Of a stretch of DNA of 8,930 nt, positions 1 through 4,858 are shown piece by piece. Numbering within the stretch: the stretch's first letter is position 1; every line of letters starts with the position of its first letter. The stretch covers positions 1 through 8,930 of the forward strand of contig CAIYYO010000100.1 of the NCBI GenBank assembly GCA_903930485.1, given 5' to 3'. The notes under the pieces are model-generated. The model was not told the DNA's origin. It saw only the letters and a program-made list of their open reading frames with translations, and searched no databases. The position numbers and the translations under genes are program-made. The DNA comes from Methanobacteriota archaeon (GTDB lineage Archaea; Altiarchaeota; Altiarchaeia; IMC4; QMZM01).

Positions 1-772
1 TGAGGACATGGGACGCCAGGAAGTCGAGAAGGCAAAGATAGAGACAAAGCTCCTGGACCTGAAAAAGGAGTACGAGAATTACGCGGGAGTAGAGCTGATA
101 CCGGATAAAAAACTTAAAGAGCTCCTGGAAGACGTCGCCGAAATAGAAAAGCTCCTCGCCGCCTACGGTTCCGTGAACATGAGGGCTATCGAGACCTACG
201 AGACTCTGAAAAAAGAGATAGACGAGGTATCGGAAAAGCTCGAAACCCTGAAAAACGAGCGCCAGTCCATATACGACTTCATGGAAACGGTAGAACAGAA
301 GAAGAGGGAGACATTCATGACAGCATTCGACATAATAAAGAAAAACTTCGAAAAGATATACAAAGACATAGCCGACGGCGAAGGCACGCTCATACTCGAC
401 AACCCGCGCGAGATATCGGACTGCGGCCTGCTGATAGCGGCATCGCCCAAAGGCAAGAAATTGTTGAATATGGACCTCATGAGCGGCGGAGAGAAAGTTC
501 TCACGACCTCTGCATTCCTACTCGCTATACAACGGTACAAGCCGTCCCACTTCTATATAGTAGACGAGCTCGACGCGGCGCTGGACAGGGAAAACTCCAC
601 AAGGCTCGCGGAAATGCTGAACAAGACCGAAGCACAGTTCATGATGATCACCCACAACGAAGCCCTGATGAAATACGCCCAATCAGTGATCGGGGTATCG
701 ATGACGGGCGGCACGTCGCAGGTCGTAGGAGTAAAACTCAAGGATAAGAACAACCAGCCAGTAAACGGATAA
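1..772 (+). CDS. smc: Chromosome segregation protein SMC, C-terminal part (5' end outside window)
   Basis: C-terminal end of the SMC ATPase, which with kleisin partners organises and segregates the chromosome. The reading frame is open from base 2, so the gene starts upstream; about 256 residues are visible of the roughly 1,150-1,200 usual for the family. Numbering from the Met at base 8, residues 1-115 are charged, heptad-rich coiled coil containing the family-typical GSVNMRAIETYE stretch (54-65). The C-terminal ATPase lobe follows: signature motif LMSGGEK (157-163), Walker B plus D-loop YIVDELDAALD (183-193) with the catalytic Glu, and the switch His in ITH (214-216). All key residues of this lobe are intact. 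No scpA or scpB partner follows; the next gene converges on it. The identification is secure; only the N-terminal half is unseen. Confidence 0.97.
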   Translation, partial: EDMGRQEVEKAKIETKLLDLKKEYENYAGVELIPDKKLKELLEDVAEIEKLLAAYGSVNMRAIETYETLKKEIDEVSEKLETLKNERQSIYDFMETVEQKKRETFMTAFDIIKKNFEKIYKDIADGEGTLILDNPREISDCGLLIAASPKGKKLLNMDLMSGGEKVLTTSAFLLAIQRYKPSHFYIVDELDAALDRENSTRLAEMLNKTEAQFMMITHNEALMKYAQSVIGVSMTGGTSQVVGVKLKDKNNQPVNG

Positions 773-800
773 AAAAATATAATAAAGAAAAGAAAGAATA

Positions 801-833
801 AATCAGCGGCTCTTAAGCTTGTAAATCCGGTCT
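801..833. repeat. 33-bp direct repeat, copy 1 (orphan copy of a gene tail)
   Basis: Identical over 33 bases to 919-951, 118 bases away, with looser similarity continuing for about 15 bases (AGAAACCTTTA against AGAACCTTTA). Read on the minus strand it encodes the same last residues, DRIYKLKSR plus stop, as the DUF5752-like gene. Upstream on that strand the frame soon reaches a stop, so this is a detached tail and not a gene. Confidence 0.9.
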
Positions 834-839
834 CCCCAG

Positions 840-905
840 AAACCTTTAAGAAAGGTTTACGAAACTGTGCAGTTGCTAACCGCAACTGCACCTGACGTAA
901 TAAAC
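840..905. other. Inverted-repeat element with two perfect hairpins
   Basis: Two hairpins lie between the two 33-bp repeat copies. The first is AAACCTTT (840-847) pairing with AAAGGTTT (851-858). The second is GTGCAGTTGC (867-876) pairing with GCAACTGCAC (882-891) around a 5-base loop. The second can be extended outward by GTTTACG (855-861) with CGT (896-898) and AAAC (902-905), giving a roughly 51-base imperfect palindrome. Position between convergent genes fits a bidirectional transcription-end structure. A small palindromic mobile remnant is an alternative. Confidence 0.6.
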
Positions 906-913
906 AAAAAAAA
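906..913 (-). terminator. Oligo-T terminator after the DUF5752-like gene
   Basis: Eight T residues in a row on the minus strand begin 7 bases after the stop codon at 921. Archaeal RNA polymerase terminates at such U-tracts. A second T-rich minus-strand stretch lies at 773-800 and may act as a backup. Confidence 0.55.
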
Positions 914-918
914 GGGAT

Positions 919-951
919 AATCAGCGGCTCTTAAGCTTGTAAATCCGGTCT
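919..951. repeat. 33-bp direct repeat, copy 2 (inside the end of the DUF5752-like gene)
   Basis: This copy covers the last ten codons, the stop and two bases beyond, of the minus-strand gene at 921-1388. It is identical to 801-833. The gene end appears to be the source and 801-833 the derived copy, since only this one continues into an open frame. Confidence 0.9.
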
Positions 952-1388
952 TCTAGAACCTTTATCAGATTAGCCTTGGTGCTAGCCGGATCCACGAGAG
1001 ACACCTTTTCCATCCTCGAGCCCAGGTACCAGTCGCCAACGCAGTCCTTAACCCAGGAAGCGAAATCGTTCCTCCCGGCCATATGGAAAGCTATAGCCTG
1101 ATCAGGCGCCTTCTTAAGCTCCTCGCAAAGCCCCTCTATAAGCATGATCTCGGCGATGACATTCGTATGGTCGGTCTTCAGCCTGAAAACATGCTCGTCC
1201 TTGACCTTGCGCAAATAAGGGTGAGCTTCCTTCCGGTCAATGGGCTTAAAAGCTGTAGTGCATATGTCAGACGTTTTGTCAACCTTTATGGCGCCTTTCT
1301 CCTCAACATGCCTATCCGATGCGAGCATGGACTTAAATGAGGCAAGCAACCTGTTCGAAATCCTTTCAGCGGTCATTTTACTTTTCAT
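921..1388 (-). CDS. DUF5752-like protein of unknown function
   Basis: 155-residue soluble protein with no signal peptide or membrane segment. Residues 55-130 resemble the DUF5752 family as I remember it: an aromatic/charged start (HVFRLKTDH, 66-74), a helical middle, then the hallmark FHMAGRNDFASWVKDCVGD (101-119), in which FH, NDF, W and GD are the recognisable positions. The family's function is not established; in archaea it is often a stand-alone small protein. A second Met at residue 5 is an equally possible start. The gene stands alone, convergent to smc, with a TATA-like box about 43 bases upstream and an oligo-T end. Its last codons are duplicated downstream. The gene is clearly real, but the family assignment is from memory of the motif and is moderate. 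Confidence 0.75.
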   Translation of the reverse strand: MKSKMTAERISNRLLASFKSMLASDRHVEEKGAIKVDKTSDICTTAFKPIDRKEAHPYLRKVKDEHVFRLKTDHTNVIAEIMLIEGLCEELKKAPDQAIAFHMAGRNDFASWVKDCVGDWYLGSRMEKVSLVDPASTKANLIKVLEDRIYKLKSR

Positions 1389-1430
1389 ACTACAAAAAAA
1401 TTCGTGCCTATTAAAATGTTAGAAACGAGG

Positions 1431-1438
1431 TATAAATA
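1431..1438 (-). promoter_or_regulatory. TATA-like box for the DUF5752-like gene
   Basis: On the minus strand this reads TATTTATA, centred about 46 bases upstream of the ATG at 1388. A start of transcription about 25 bases downstream would leave a leader of about 20 bases. The same bases read TATAAATA on the plus strand, so direction is inferred only from gene position. Confidence 0.4.
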
Positions 1439-1483
1439 CTTTATGTTTTAGGTTTCAGGCCCCAAACCCATTAATCCGGCAAA

Positions 1484-1490
1484 TTTATAA
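1484..1490 (+). promoter_or_regulatory. TATA box for tRNA-Val
   Basis: TTTATAA is centred 40 bases upstream of the mature tRNA 5' end. With the usual archaeal spacing, transcription would start near 1512 and give a 5' leader of about 15 bases for RNase P to remove. Confidence 0.6.
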
Positions 1491-1526
1491 GCACTAAAAC
1501 CCTCTTAGATAACTCTAACAAAGAAA

Positions 1527-1601
1527 GGGCTCATAGTCTAGCTCGGTTATGACGTCGCCTTGACGTGGCGAAGACCACCGGTTCGAATCCGGTTGAGCCC
1601 A
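1527..1601 (+). tRNA. tRNA-Val (anticodon GAC)
   Basis: A full cloverleaf can be drawn by hand. Acceptor GGGCTCA (1527-1533) pairs with TGAGCCC (1594-1600), with discriminator A at 1601. D stem GTC/GAC (1536-1538/1551-1553) has GG in its loop. Anticodon stem TCGCC/GGCGA (1555-1559/1567-1571) closes a 7-base loop with GAC at 1562-1564. The variable loop has 5 bases, and T arm ACCGG/CCGGT (1577-1581/1589-1593) carries loop TTCGAAT. Every stem pair is Watson-Crick. There is no intron and no encoded CCA, so CCA must be added by the nucleotidyltransferase. The 3' 21 bases are duplicated downstream. Confidence 0.97.
1580..1600 (+). repeat. 21-bp direct repeat, copy 1: 3' end of tRNA-Val
   Basis: Covers the T loop, 3' T stem and 3' acceptor strand of the tRNA, starting GGTTCGAATCC and ending GAGCCC. 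Identical to 1785-1805, 205 bases away. A tRNA 3' end repeated nearby is the usual footprint of integrase att sites, but the sequence beyond both copies also matches, which favours tandem duplication. Confidence 0.95.
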
Positions 1602-1784
1602 TTGAACCTCCCTTCTCGAGAAGGGATTGTTTCATCCCCAAAATGCCCTTCAGGGCATGTCCCCAAGGGACAAAAGAAGGCGGGGTCTTTGACCCCACAC
1701 CGGGGAGGGTCAGGATTATGCCCGAACAGGACATGCAGGGTGACCTGCACCTAAAACTGGTGCCGGGAACCGGCACGCGGTTTG
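1602..1784 (+). other. GC-rich hairpin array downstream of tRNA-Val (no gene)
   Basis: No credible gene lies here, and the stretch is far more GC-rich than the other gaps in the window. It holds a run of small perfect stems: palindrome 1609-1626 (TCCCTTCTC/GAGAAGGGA); ATGCCCT/AGGGCAT at 1643-1658; TGTCCC/GGGACA at 1658-1672; GGGGTC/GACCCC at 1682-1696; TGCAGG/CCTGCA around a GTGA (GNRA-type) loop at 1734-1749; and GTGCCGG/CCGGCAC around GAA at 1760-1776. GACCC (1691-1695) could instead pair with GGGTC (1707-1711), and GCATGTCC (1655-1662) with GGACATGC (1729-1736). This could be a structured RNA co-transcribed with the tRNA, or eroded mobile DNA. No known RNA family is recognised. Confidence 0.5.
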
Positions 1785-1805
1785 GGTTCGAATCCGGTTG
1801 AGCCC
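1785..1805 (+). repeat. 21-bp direct repeat, copy 2: orphan tRNA-Val 3' end
   Basis: Exact copy of 1580-1600. No 5' tRNA half precedes it, and the bases just upstream (TTTGG) do not restore the T stem, so it is not a functional tRNA. Confidence 0.93.
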
Positions 1806-1921
1806 GTCTATACCCCTTTCTTTTCTCGAAAAATGCCAAAGGGCATGTCCGAGACAAAAGTGCTTATGACCCCAAAGAAAAAGGACGCGGCAGACGGTTA
1901 TGACTGTAAGTTTTCTTGAAA
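1806..1921 (+). repeat. Second, shortened copy of the tRNA-downstream segment (no gene)
   Basis: After the orphan tRNA end, words from 1613-1697 recur in the same order: TTCTCGA (1613 and 1823), AAAATGCC (1640 and 1830), AGGGCATGTCC (1652 and 1840), GACAAAAG (1669 and 1853) and GACCCCA (1691 and 1868). The offset shrinks from 210 to 177, so this copy has lost bases stepwise. The second ATGCC/GGCAT hairpin (1833-1846) survives. A further echo, TTTTCTTGAAAATGCC (1911-1926), runs into the Nudix start codon. No clear promoter or ribosome site for the Nudix gene is visible. Confidence 0.75.
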
Positions 1922-2341
1922 ATGCCCTACAAAAATCCGAAACTAACGGTCGATGGTGTCATCCTGAAAGACGATTCAGTAGTCCTCGTCCGGAGGAAGA
2001 ACGACCCGTTTAAAGGGTCCTGGGCGCTTCCCGGCGGATTTGTCGAGTACGGGGAGACGGTCGAAGACGCAGTTAAACGGGAAATCCTTGAAGAGACCGG
2101 CCTAGCCGTAAAAGTAGTGAAGCTCGTCGGCGTATATTCCGACCCGGAAAGAGATCCCCGCGGCCATACGATAACGGTCGCCTTCTTATGCAGGGAAACG
2201 AGCGGCAGCCTGCAGGGGGCATCGGACGCTGTGGAAGCCATTTATCACCCCTTGAGAAACCTGCCACCCCTTGCATTCGATCATAAGAAGATAATAAAGG
2301 ATGCTCTAAATAGTTTACAGAATGGAAAACAAGCCCGTTGA
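1922..2341 (+). CDS. Nudix hydrolase, ADP-ribose pyrophosphatase-like
   Basis: 139-residue Nudix hydrolase, a Mg-dependent enzyme cleaving a nucleoside diphosphate linked to another group. The Nudix box is complete at residues 39-61: G, then E after five residues, then REILEETGL after seven more, with all metal-binding Glu residues. Upstream DPFKGSWALPGG (28-39) and downstream GVYSDPERDPRGH (70-82) match the ADP-ribose pyrophosphatase-like archaeal group, so ADP-ribose or a similar sugar nucleotide is the likely substrate; this is inferred. ATG at 1922 is preferred over TTG at 1916, although the upstream bases belong to a repeat and show no ribosome site. Its end overlaps the next gene by 20 bases. 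It may be read from the tRNA-Val promoter, since no TATA box is obvious after 1601. Confidence 0.93.
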   Translation: MPYKNPKLTVDGVILKDDSVVLVRRKNDPFKGSWALPGGFVEYGETVEDAVKREILEETGLAVKVVKLVGVYSDPERDPRGHTITVAFLCRETSGSLQGASDAVEAIYHPLRNLPPLAFDHKKIIKDALNSLQNGKQAR

Positions 2342-2540
2342 TTCCGGTTCGAATTCGAGGAACAAAAAGAAAAAGACTATCCTTCTCCTGGTACTGTTGG
2401 CTTATATGGTTCTTTGCCCCTTCATAGCAGTCTATCTGTTGTTCTTTGCAGAAATCGACTTCCTGTTAAAGGCGGTGTTGATCGTTTTGTCCGGCGGGGT
2501 TTTAATAGCGCTTGCCGTGTTAAACTTGCTTGCCAGATAA
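2322..2540 (+). CDS. Small two-helix membrane protein, unknown function
   Basis: 72-residue protein with a polar N-terminus ending in KKKK (15-18), then hydrophobic helices at about 19-43 and 47-70, and almost no tail. By the positive-inside rule both ends should be cytoplasmic. The ATG lies inside the end of the Nudix gene (20-base overlap, different frame), which suggests translational coupling and one transcript. I recognise no family. Overlap with a secure gene, a clean hydrophobic pattern and the lack of any competing frame make it likely real. Codons 8-12 contain an 11-base match to the tRNA T loop, probably chance. Confidence 0.75.
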   Translation: MENKPVDSGSNSRNKKKKTILLLVLLAYMVLCPFIAVYLLFFAEIDFLLKAVLIVLSGGVLIALAVLNLLAR

Positions 2541-2580
2541 GAAAAAAGAAATATAAAGGAATAATAAAAGAAAACAGGGC
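2541..2580 (-). terminator. T-rich end region of the GAPDH gene
   Basis: The 40 bases between convergent stops are nearly all A on the plus strand, giving several T runs on the minus strand directly after the GAPDH stop. No hairpin is visible. It fits an archaeal T-tract terminator for GAPDH only. Confidence 0.45.
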
Positions 2581-3576
2581 TTACTTGGTTATGTAAGCCA
2601 TCAGGTCTACTATCCTCTGCGAGTATCCTGACTCGTTGTCGTACCATGAGAGGACCTTGACCATGTTGTTCCCTATCACTTTGGTCGATAGCGCGTCCAC
2701 TGTCGACGAGGACTTGTTGTTGTTGTAGTCTATGGACACCAGCGGCTCTTCGGAATATGCCAGGATGCCTTTCATGCTTCCTTCGGCTGCTTTCTTCAGG
2801 GCTGCGTTCACTGCTTCCACGGTCACGTCTTTTTCGGTGTCCACCACGAGGTCGACTACTGAAACGTTCGCCGTCGGCACCCGTATAGACATCCCGTCGA
2901 GCTTGCCTTTGAGTTCCGGAATCACCAGGGATAATGCAGAGGCTGCGCCGGTTGAGGTAGGTATCATCGACAGGCACGCGGCTCTCGCCCTGCGCAGGTC
3001 GCTGTGCGGCAGGTCCAAGAGCATCTGGTCGTTGGTGTACGAGTGCACCGTCGTCATAAGGCCTTTCTTTATCCCGAATTCGTCCAGCAGGACTTTTGCG
3101 ACGGGCGCCAGGCAGTTCGTAGTGCATGAGGCATTGGATATTATGTTGTGTTTTGTCTTGTCGTATGTCTTCTCGTTGACGCCCATGACTATCGTGACGT
3201 CCGGGTCCTTCGATGGAGCGGAGATGACGACTTTCTTGGCTCCCGCCTTCAGGTGCTTGCCGGCTCCGTCCCGGTTAGTGAACCTGCCCGTGGATTCGAT
3301 GACGACGTCGACTCCGAGCGTGGCCCAAGGCAGCTTTTCAGGGTCTTTTTCAGCTATTATCTGTATCTCTTTCCCGTCCACGACTATGGCGCTTCCTTTC
3401 GCCTTTACGTCCCGCTCGTATATCCCGTGCACTGAGTCGTATTTCAGGAGGTGCGCCAGGGTCTTCGCGTCAGTTAGGTCGTTTATCGCGACGAATTCCA
3501 TATCCTTGCTGCCGAAAGCCTGCCTCAGAACGCATCTGCCAATCCTTCCAAACCCGTTTATTGCAATCTTTACCAT
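2581..3576 (-). CDS. gap: Type I (bacterial/eukaryotic class) glyceraldehyde-3-phosphate dehydrogenase
   Basis: 331-residue phosphorylating GAPDH, which interconverts glyceraldehyde 3-phosphate and 1,3-bisphosphoglycerate in central carbon metabolism; length is typical. The Rossmann motif INGFGRIGR sits at 6-14, with Asp33 in INDL marking NAD preference. The active-site motif SNASCTTNC (147-155) carries catalytic Cys151, and His178 lies in TTVHSYTND. RRARAA (195-200) and the C-terminal WYDNESGYS are also family-typical. This is not the archaeal type II enzyme that many archaea carry, so bacterial origin by transfer is likely, though type I enzymes occur in several archaeal groups. The ribosome site AGGTGA lies 4 bases before the ATG. 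It is divergent from hisG. No frame damage is seen and the identity is secure. Confidence 0.97.
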   Translation of the reverse strand: MVKIAINGFGRIGRCVLRQAFGSKDMEFVAINDLTDAKTLAHLLKYDSVHGIYERDVKAKGSAIVVDGKEIQIIAEKDPEKLPWATLGVDVVIESTGRFTNRDGAGKHLKAGAKKVVISAPSKDPDVTIVMGVNEKTYDKTKHNIISNASCTTNCLAPVAKVLLDEFGIKKGLMTTVHSYTNDQMLLDLPHSDLRRARAACLSMIPTSTGAASALSLVIPELKGKLDGMSIRVPTANVSVVDLVVDTEKDVTVEAVNAALKKAAEGSMKGILAYSEEPLVSIDYNNNKSSSTVDALSTKVIGNNMVKVLSWYDNESGYSQRIVDLMAYITK

Positions 3577-3580
3577 TTTA

Positions 3581-3586
3581 TCACCT
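3581..3586 (-). promoter_or_regulatory. Ribosome binding site of the GAPDH gene
   Basis: AGGTGA on the minus strand, 4 bases before the ATG. It complements the archaeal 16S 3' end and fixes the start. The same AGGTGA word precedes the antitoxin gene at 4619-4624. Confidence 0.75.
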
Positions 3587-3597
3587 AATTCATATTA

Positions 3598-3604
3598 TTA
3601 TATA
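3598..3604 (+). promoter_or_regulatory. TATA box in the GAPDH-hisG divergent region
   Basis: TTATATA is centred 47 bases before the hisG ATG. A start near 3626 would leave a leader of about 20 bases containing GGAG (3630-3633). The TATATA core is palindromic and could also serve the minus strand, but for GAPDH it would place the transcript start almost at the ATG, which conflicts with its good ribosome site. Confidence 0.5.
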
Positions 3605-3647
3605 GTATTTTTGTAATCGCTAATAAAAAGGAGAAAAAAAAGAGAAA

Positions 3648-4553
3648 ATGATTAAATTCTACATGCCGGACGGGCACCTTGAAAAGAAAGCAATGGAGTT
3701 ATTCGAAAAAGCCGGGTACGAGGTATCGGTGAACGGCAGGGACTATAACCCGAAGATAGACGACCCGGACATATTGCTGAAAAGGCTCAGGCCGCAGGAT
3801 TTTCCCTTCGTGCTCGCAACCGGGAAAGGCGACGTTGCGATCACCGGCTCGGACATCTTGAAGGAATTCCGGCTCCAGTATCCGGACATGAAGGACAAGG
3901 TGCAGGAACTATTGGACCTCGGATTCGGCAAGACGAGGCTCTGCTCCGCGATCTCTGAGGACGTGCTGCCGGACGTGAAAACTGTCGAAGACTTCGCAAA
4001 AAAGTTCAAAGACAAAGAAGCAGTGGTCGCGACCGAATATCCGAGCATAACCGCCGACTATTTGAAACGCAAAGGCATCAAGGCTATAATACGGCAGCCG
4101 GCGGGGAAGACCGAGGCATGGCTGACGCCCCCGAACCCGGAAGCGGACATGATCGTAGAGACCACCGAAACAGGCAGGACCCTGCAGGAGAACCGGTGCA
4201 GGATACTCGACAACGTCATGGAAGCGACCGCGCGCCTCGTCGTATCAAGCGACAGCCTCAAAGACAAGAACAAGGAAAAGAAGATCCGCGAACTGGTGAT
4301 GCTCTTCGAAGGCGTGCTCAAAAGCAAGGGCAAGGTCAACGTATATATGAACGTCCTGAAGGAAGAAGACCTGAAGCAAGTTCTGGCCGTCATAAATGAC
4401 TATGTGGAGAGGCCGACGATAACGGATCTCAAGGGCGGCGGACATGACATATTCATCGTCATCGACGAGAAAAAGCTGAGATACATCCTGCCCGAAGTCA
4501 AGAAGAAAGGAGCCAGCTCGATAGCGATAGTGAATACGAGGATGGTTATCTGA
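3648..4553 (+). CDS. hisG: ATP phosphoribosyltransferase, long form (HisG)
   Basis: 301 residues, matching the long HisG form. It condenses ATP and PRPP in the first, feedback-controlled step of histidine synthesis. The N-terminal catalytic part shows GKGDVAITGSDIL (59-71), VVATEYPSITADYLKRKGI (126-144) and the PRPP-binding stretch ADMIVETTETGRTLQEN (166-182). Residues about 227-301 form the HisG_C ACT-like domain (GGGHDIFIVIDE, KKKGASSIAIVNTRMVI), which in long-form enzymes binds histidine and replaces the need for HisZ. No other histidine gene is nearby, so it is not in a his operon here. GGAG 14 bases before the ATG is a loose ribosome site. A T-rich tract after the stop may end the transcript. 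Confidence 0.95.
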   Translation: MIKFYMPDGHLEKKAMELFEKAGYEVSVNGRDYNPKIDDPDILLKRLRPQDFPFVLATGKGDVAITGSDILKEFRLQYPDMKDKVQELLDLGFGKTRLCSAISEDVLPDVKTVEDFAKKFKDKEAVVATEYPSITADYLKRKGIKAIIRQPAGKTEAWLTPPNPEADMIVETTETGRTLQENRCRILDNVMEATARLVVSSDSLKDKNKEKKIRELVMLFEGVLKSKGKVNVYMNVLKEEDLKQVLAVINDYVERPTITDLKGGGHDIFIVIDEKKLRYILPEVKKKGASSIAIVNTRMVI

Positions 4554-4563
4554 CCGAAAAGGA

Positions 4564-4588
4564 TTTCTTTCTTAACTTTTTATTATTT
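4564..4588 (+). terminator. T-rich terminator after hisG
   Basis: Twenty of these 25 bases are T, with a TTTTT core (4577-4581), beginning 10 bases after the hisG stop. No stem is visible. This matches intrinsic T-tract termination in archaea and separates hisG from the toxin-antitoxin promoter. Confidence 0.55.
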
Positions 4589-4592
4589 AACG

Positions 4593-4624
4593 TTATATAC
4601 TCCTTATATATTTTCTATAGGTGA
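4593..4624 (+). promoter_or_regulatory. Promoter, possible operator and ribosome site of the toxin-antitoxin pair
   Basis: TTATATA occurs twice, at 4593-4599 and 4604-4610, exactly 11 bases apart or about one DNA turn. The first is well placed as a TATA box for a start near 4620; the second is too close to the ATG unless the message is leaderless. AGGTGA (4619-4624) lies 6 bases before the ATG. Direct repeats on one helix face would suit an autorepressing antitoxin, but that is inference. Confidence 0.45.
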
Positions 4625-4630
4625 TCCATA

Positions 4631-4858
4631 ATGCCAGAGATTACTACGATACAGCTCGACAAATCAGTTGTGAAATCCCTGAAAGGTGCCCGTGAGTATC
4701 CCAGGGAGACGTATAACGAGATAATCAAGAGGCTGGTGGACTGCTATAAAGCGGCCAAGAAGATGAACCAGTACGACGAGTTCCTGCACAAAGTCCAGCA
4801 GCCCAAGATGAAGGAGCTCTGGGACAACAAGGAAGACGAGGCGTGGGAGAATGCTTAG
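4631..4858 (+). CDS. Antitoxin-like small protein upstream of a PemK/MazF-like toxin
   Basis: 75-residue protein. The N-terminal 10-40 residues (TTIQLDKSVVKSLKGAREYPRETYNEIIKRL) have the strand-helix-helix pattern of ribbon-helix-helix-type or DUF7557-like archaeal antitoxins: alternating residues in a short strand, then PRETYNEII starting the second helix. The C-terminal half is highly charged (QQPKMKELWDNKEDEAWENA) and is probably the disordered toxin-binding tail. Position directly before, and overlapping by 8 bases, a toxin-like gene supports the role. It should neutralise the toxin and repress its own promoter. A good AGGTGA ribosome site fixes the start. Family-level naming is by pattern, not exact motif. 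Confidence 0.8.
   Translation: MPEITTIQLDKSVVKSLKGAREYPRETYNEIIKRLVDCYKAAKKMNQYDEFLHKVQQPKMKELWDNKEDEAWENA

Noticed and set aside
1707..1746. Resemblance to SRP RNA helix 8 (GGTCAGG ... GCAGG with GGTCA/TGACC pairing)
   Set aside because: The apical GGAA loop and the required internal loop are absent, and the whole region is too short for archaeal SRP RNA.
1609..1776. CRISPR array
   Set aside because: The stems differ from each other in sequence, spacing is irregular, and there is no repeated unit of CRISPR length or cas gene.
1580..1805. Integrated mobile element between att sites
   Set aside because: Only 184 bases lie between the repeats, there is no integrase, and similarity continues past the repeat, which fits tandem duplication better. 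Kept as an alternative only.
1785..1806. A second tRNA gene
   Set aside because: Only the 3' end is present; the T stem 5' strand is mismatched and no D or anticodon arm precedes it.
1531..1857. Minus-strand frames of 108 and 67 residues, and plus-strand frames of 64 and 78 residues, across the tRNA and hairpin region
   Set aside because: They run through the tRNA (giving the well-known artefact text of tRNA antisense translation) and follow the repeats, with no protein-like pattern or ribosome site.
2732..3616. 294-residue plus-strand frame opposite the GAPDH gene
   Set aside because: Shadow of a secure gene: Ser/Thr-rich composition from antisense reading and no motifs. The 231-residue frame at 2432-3127 is rejected likewise.
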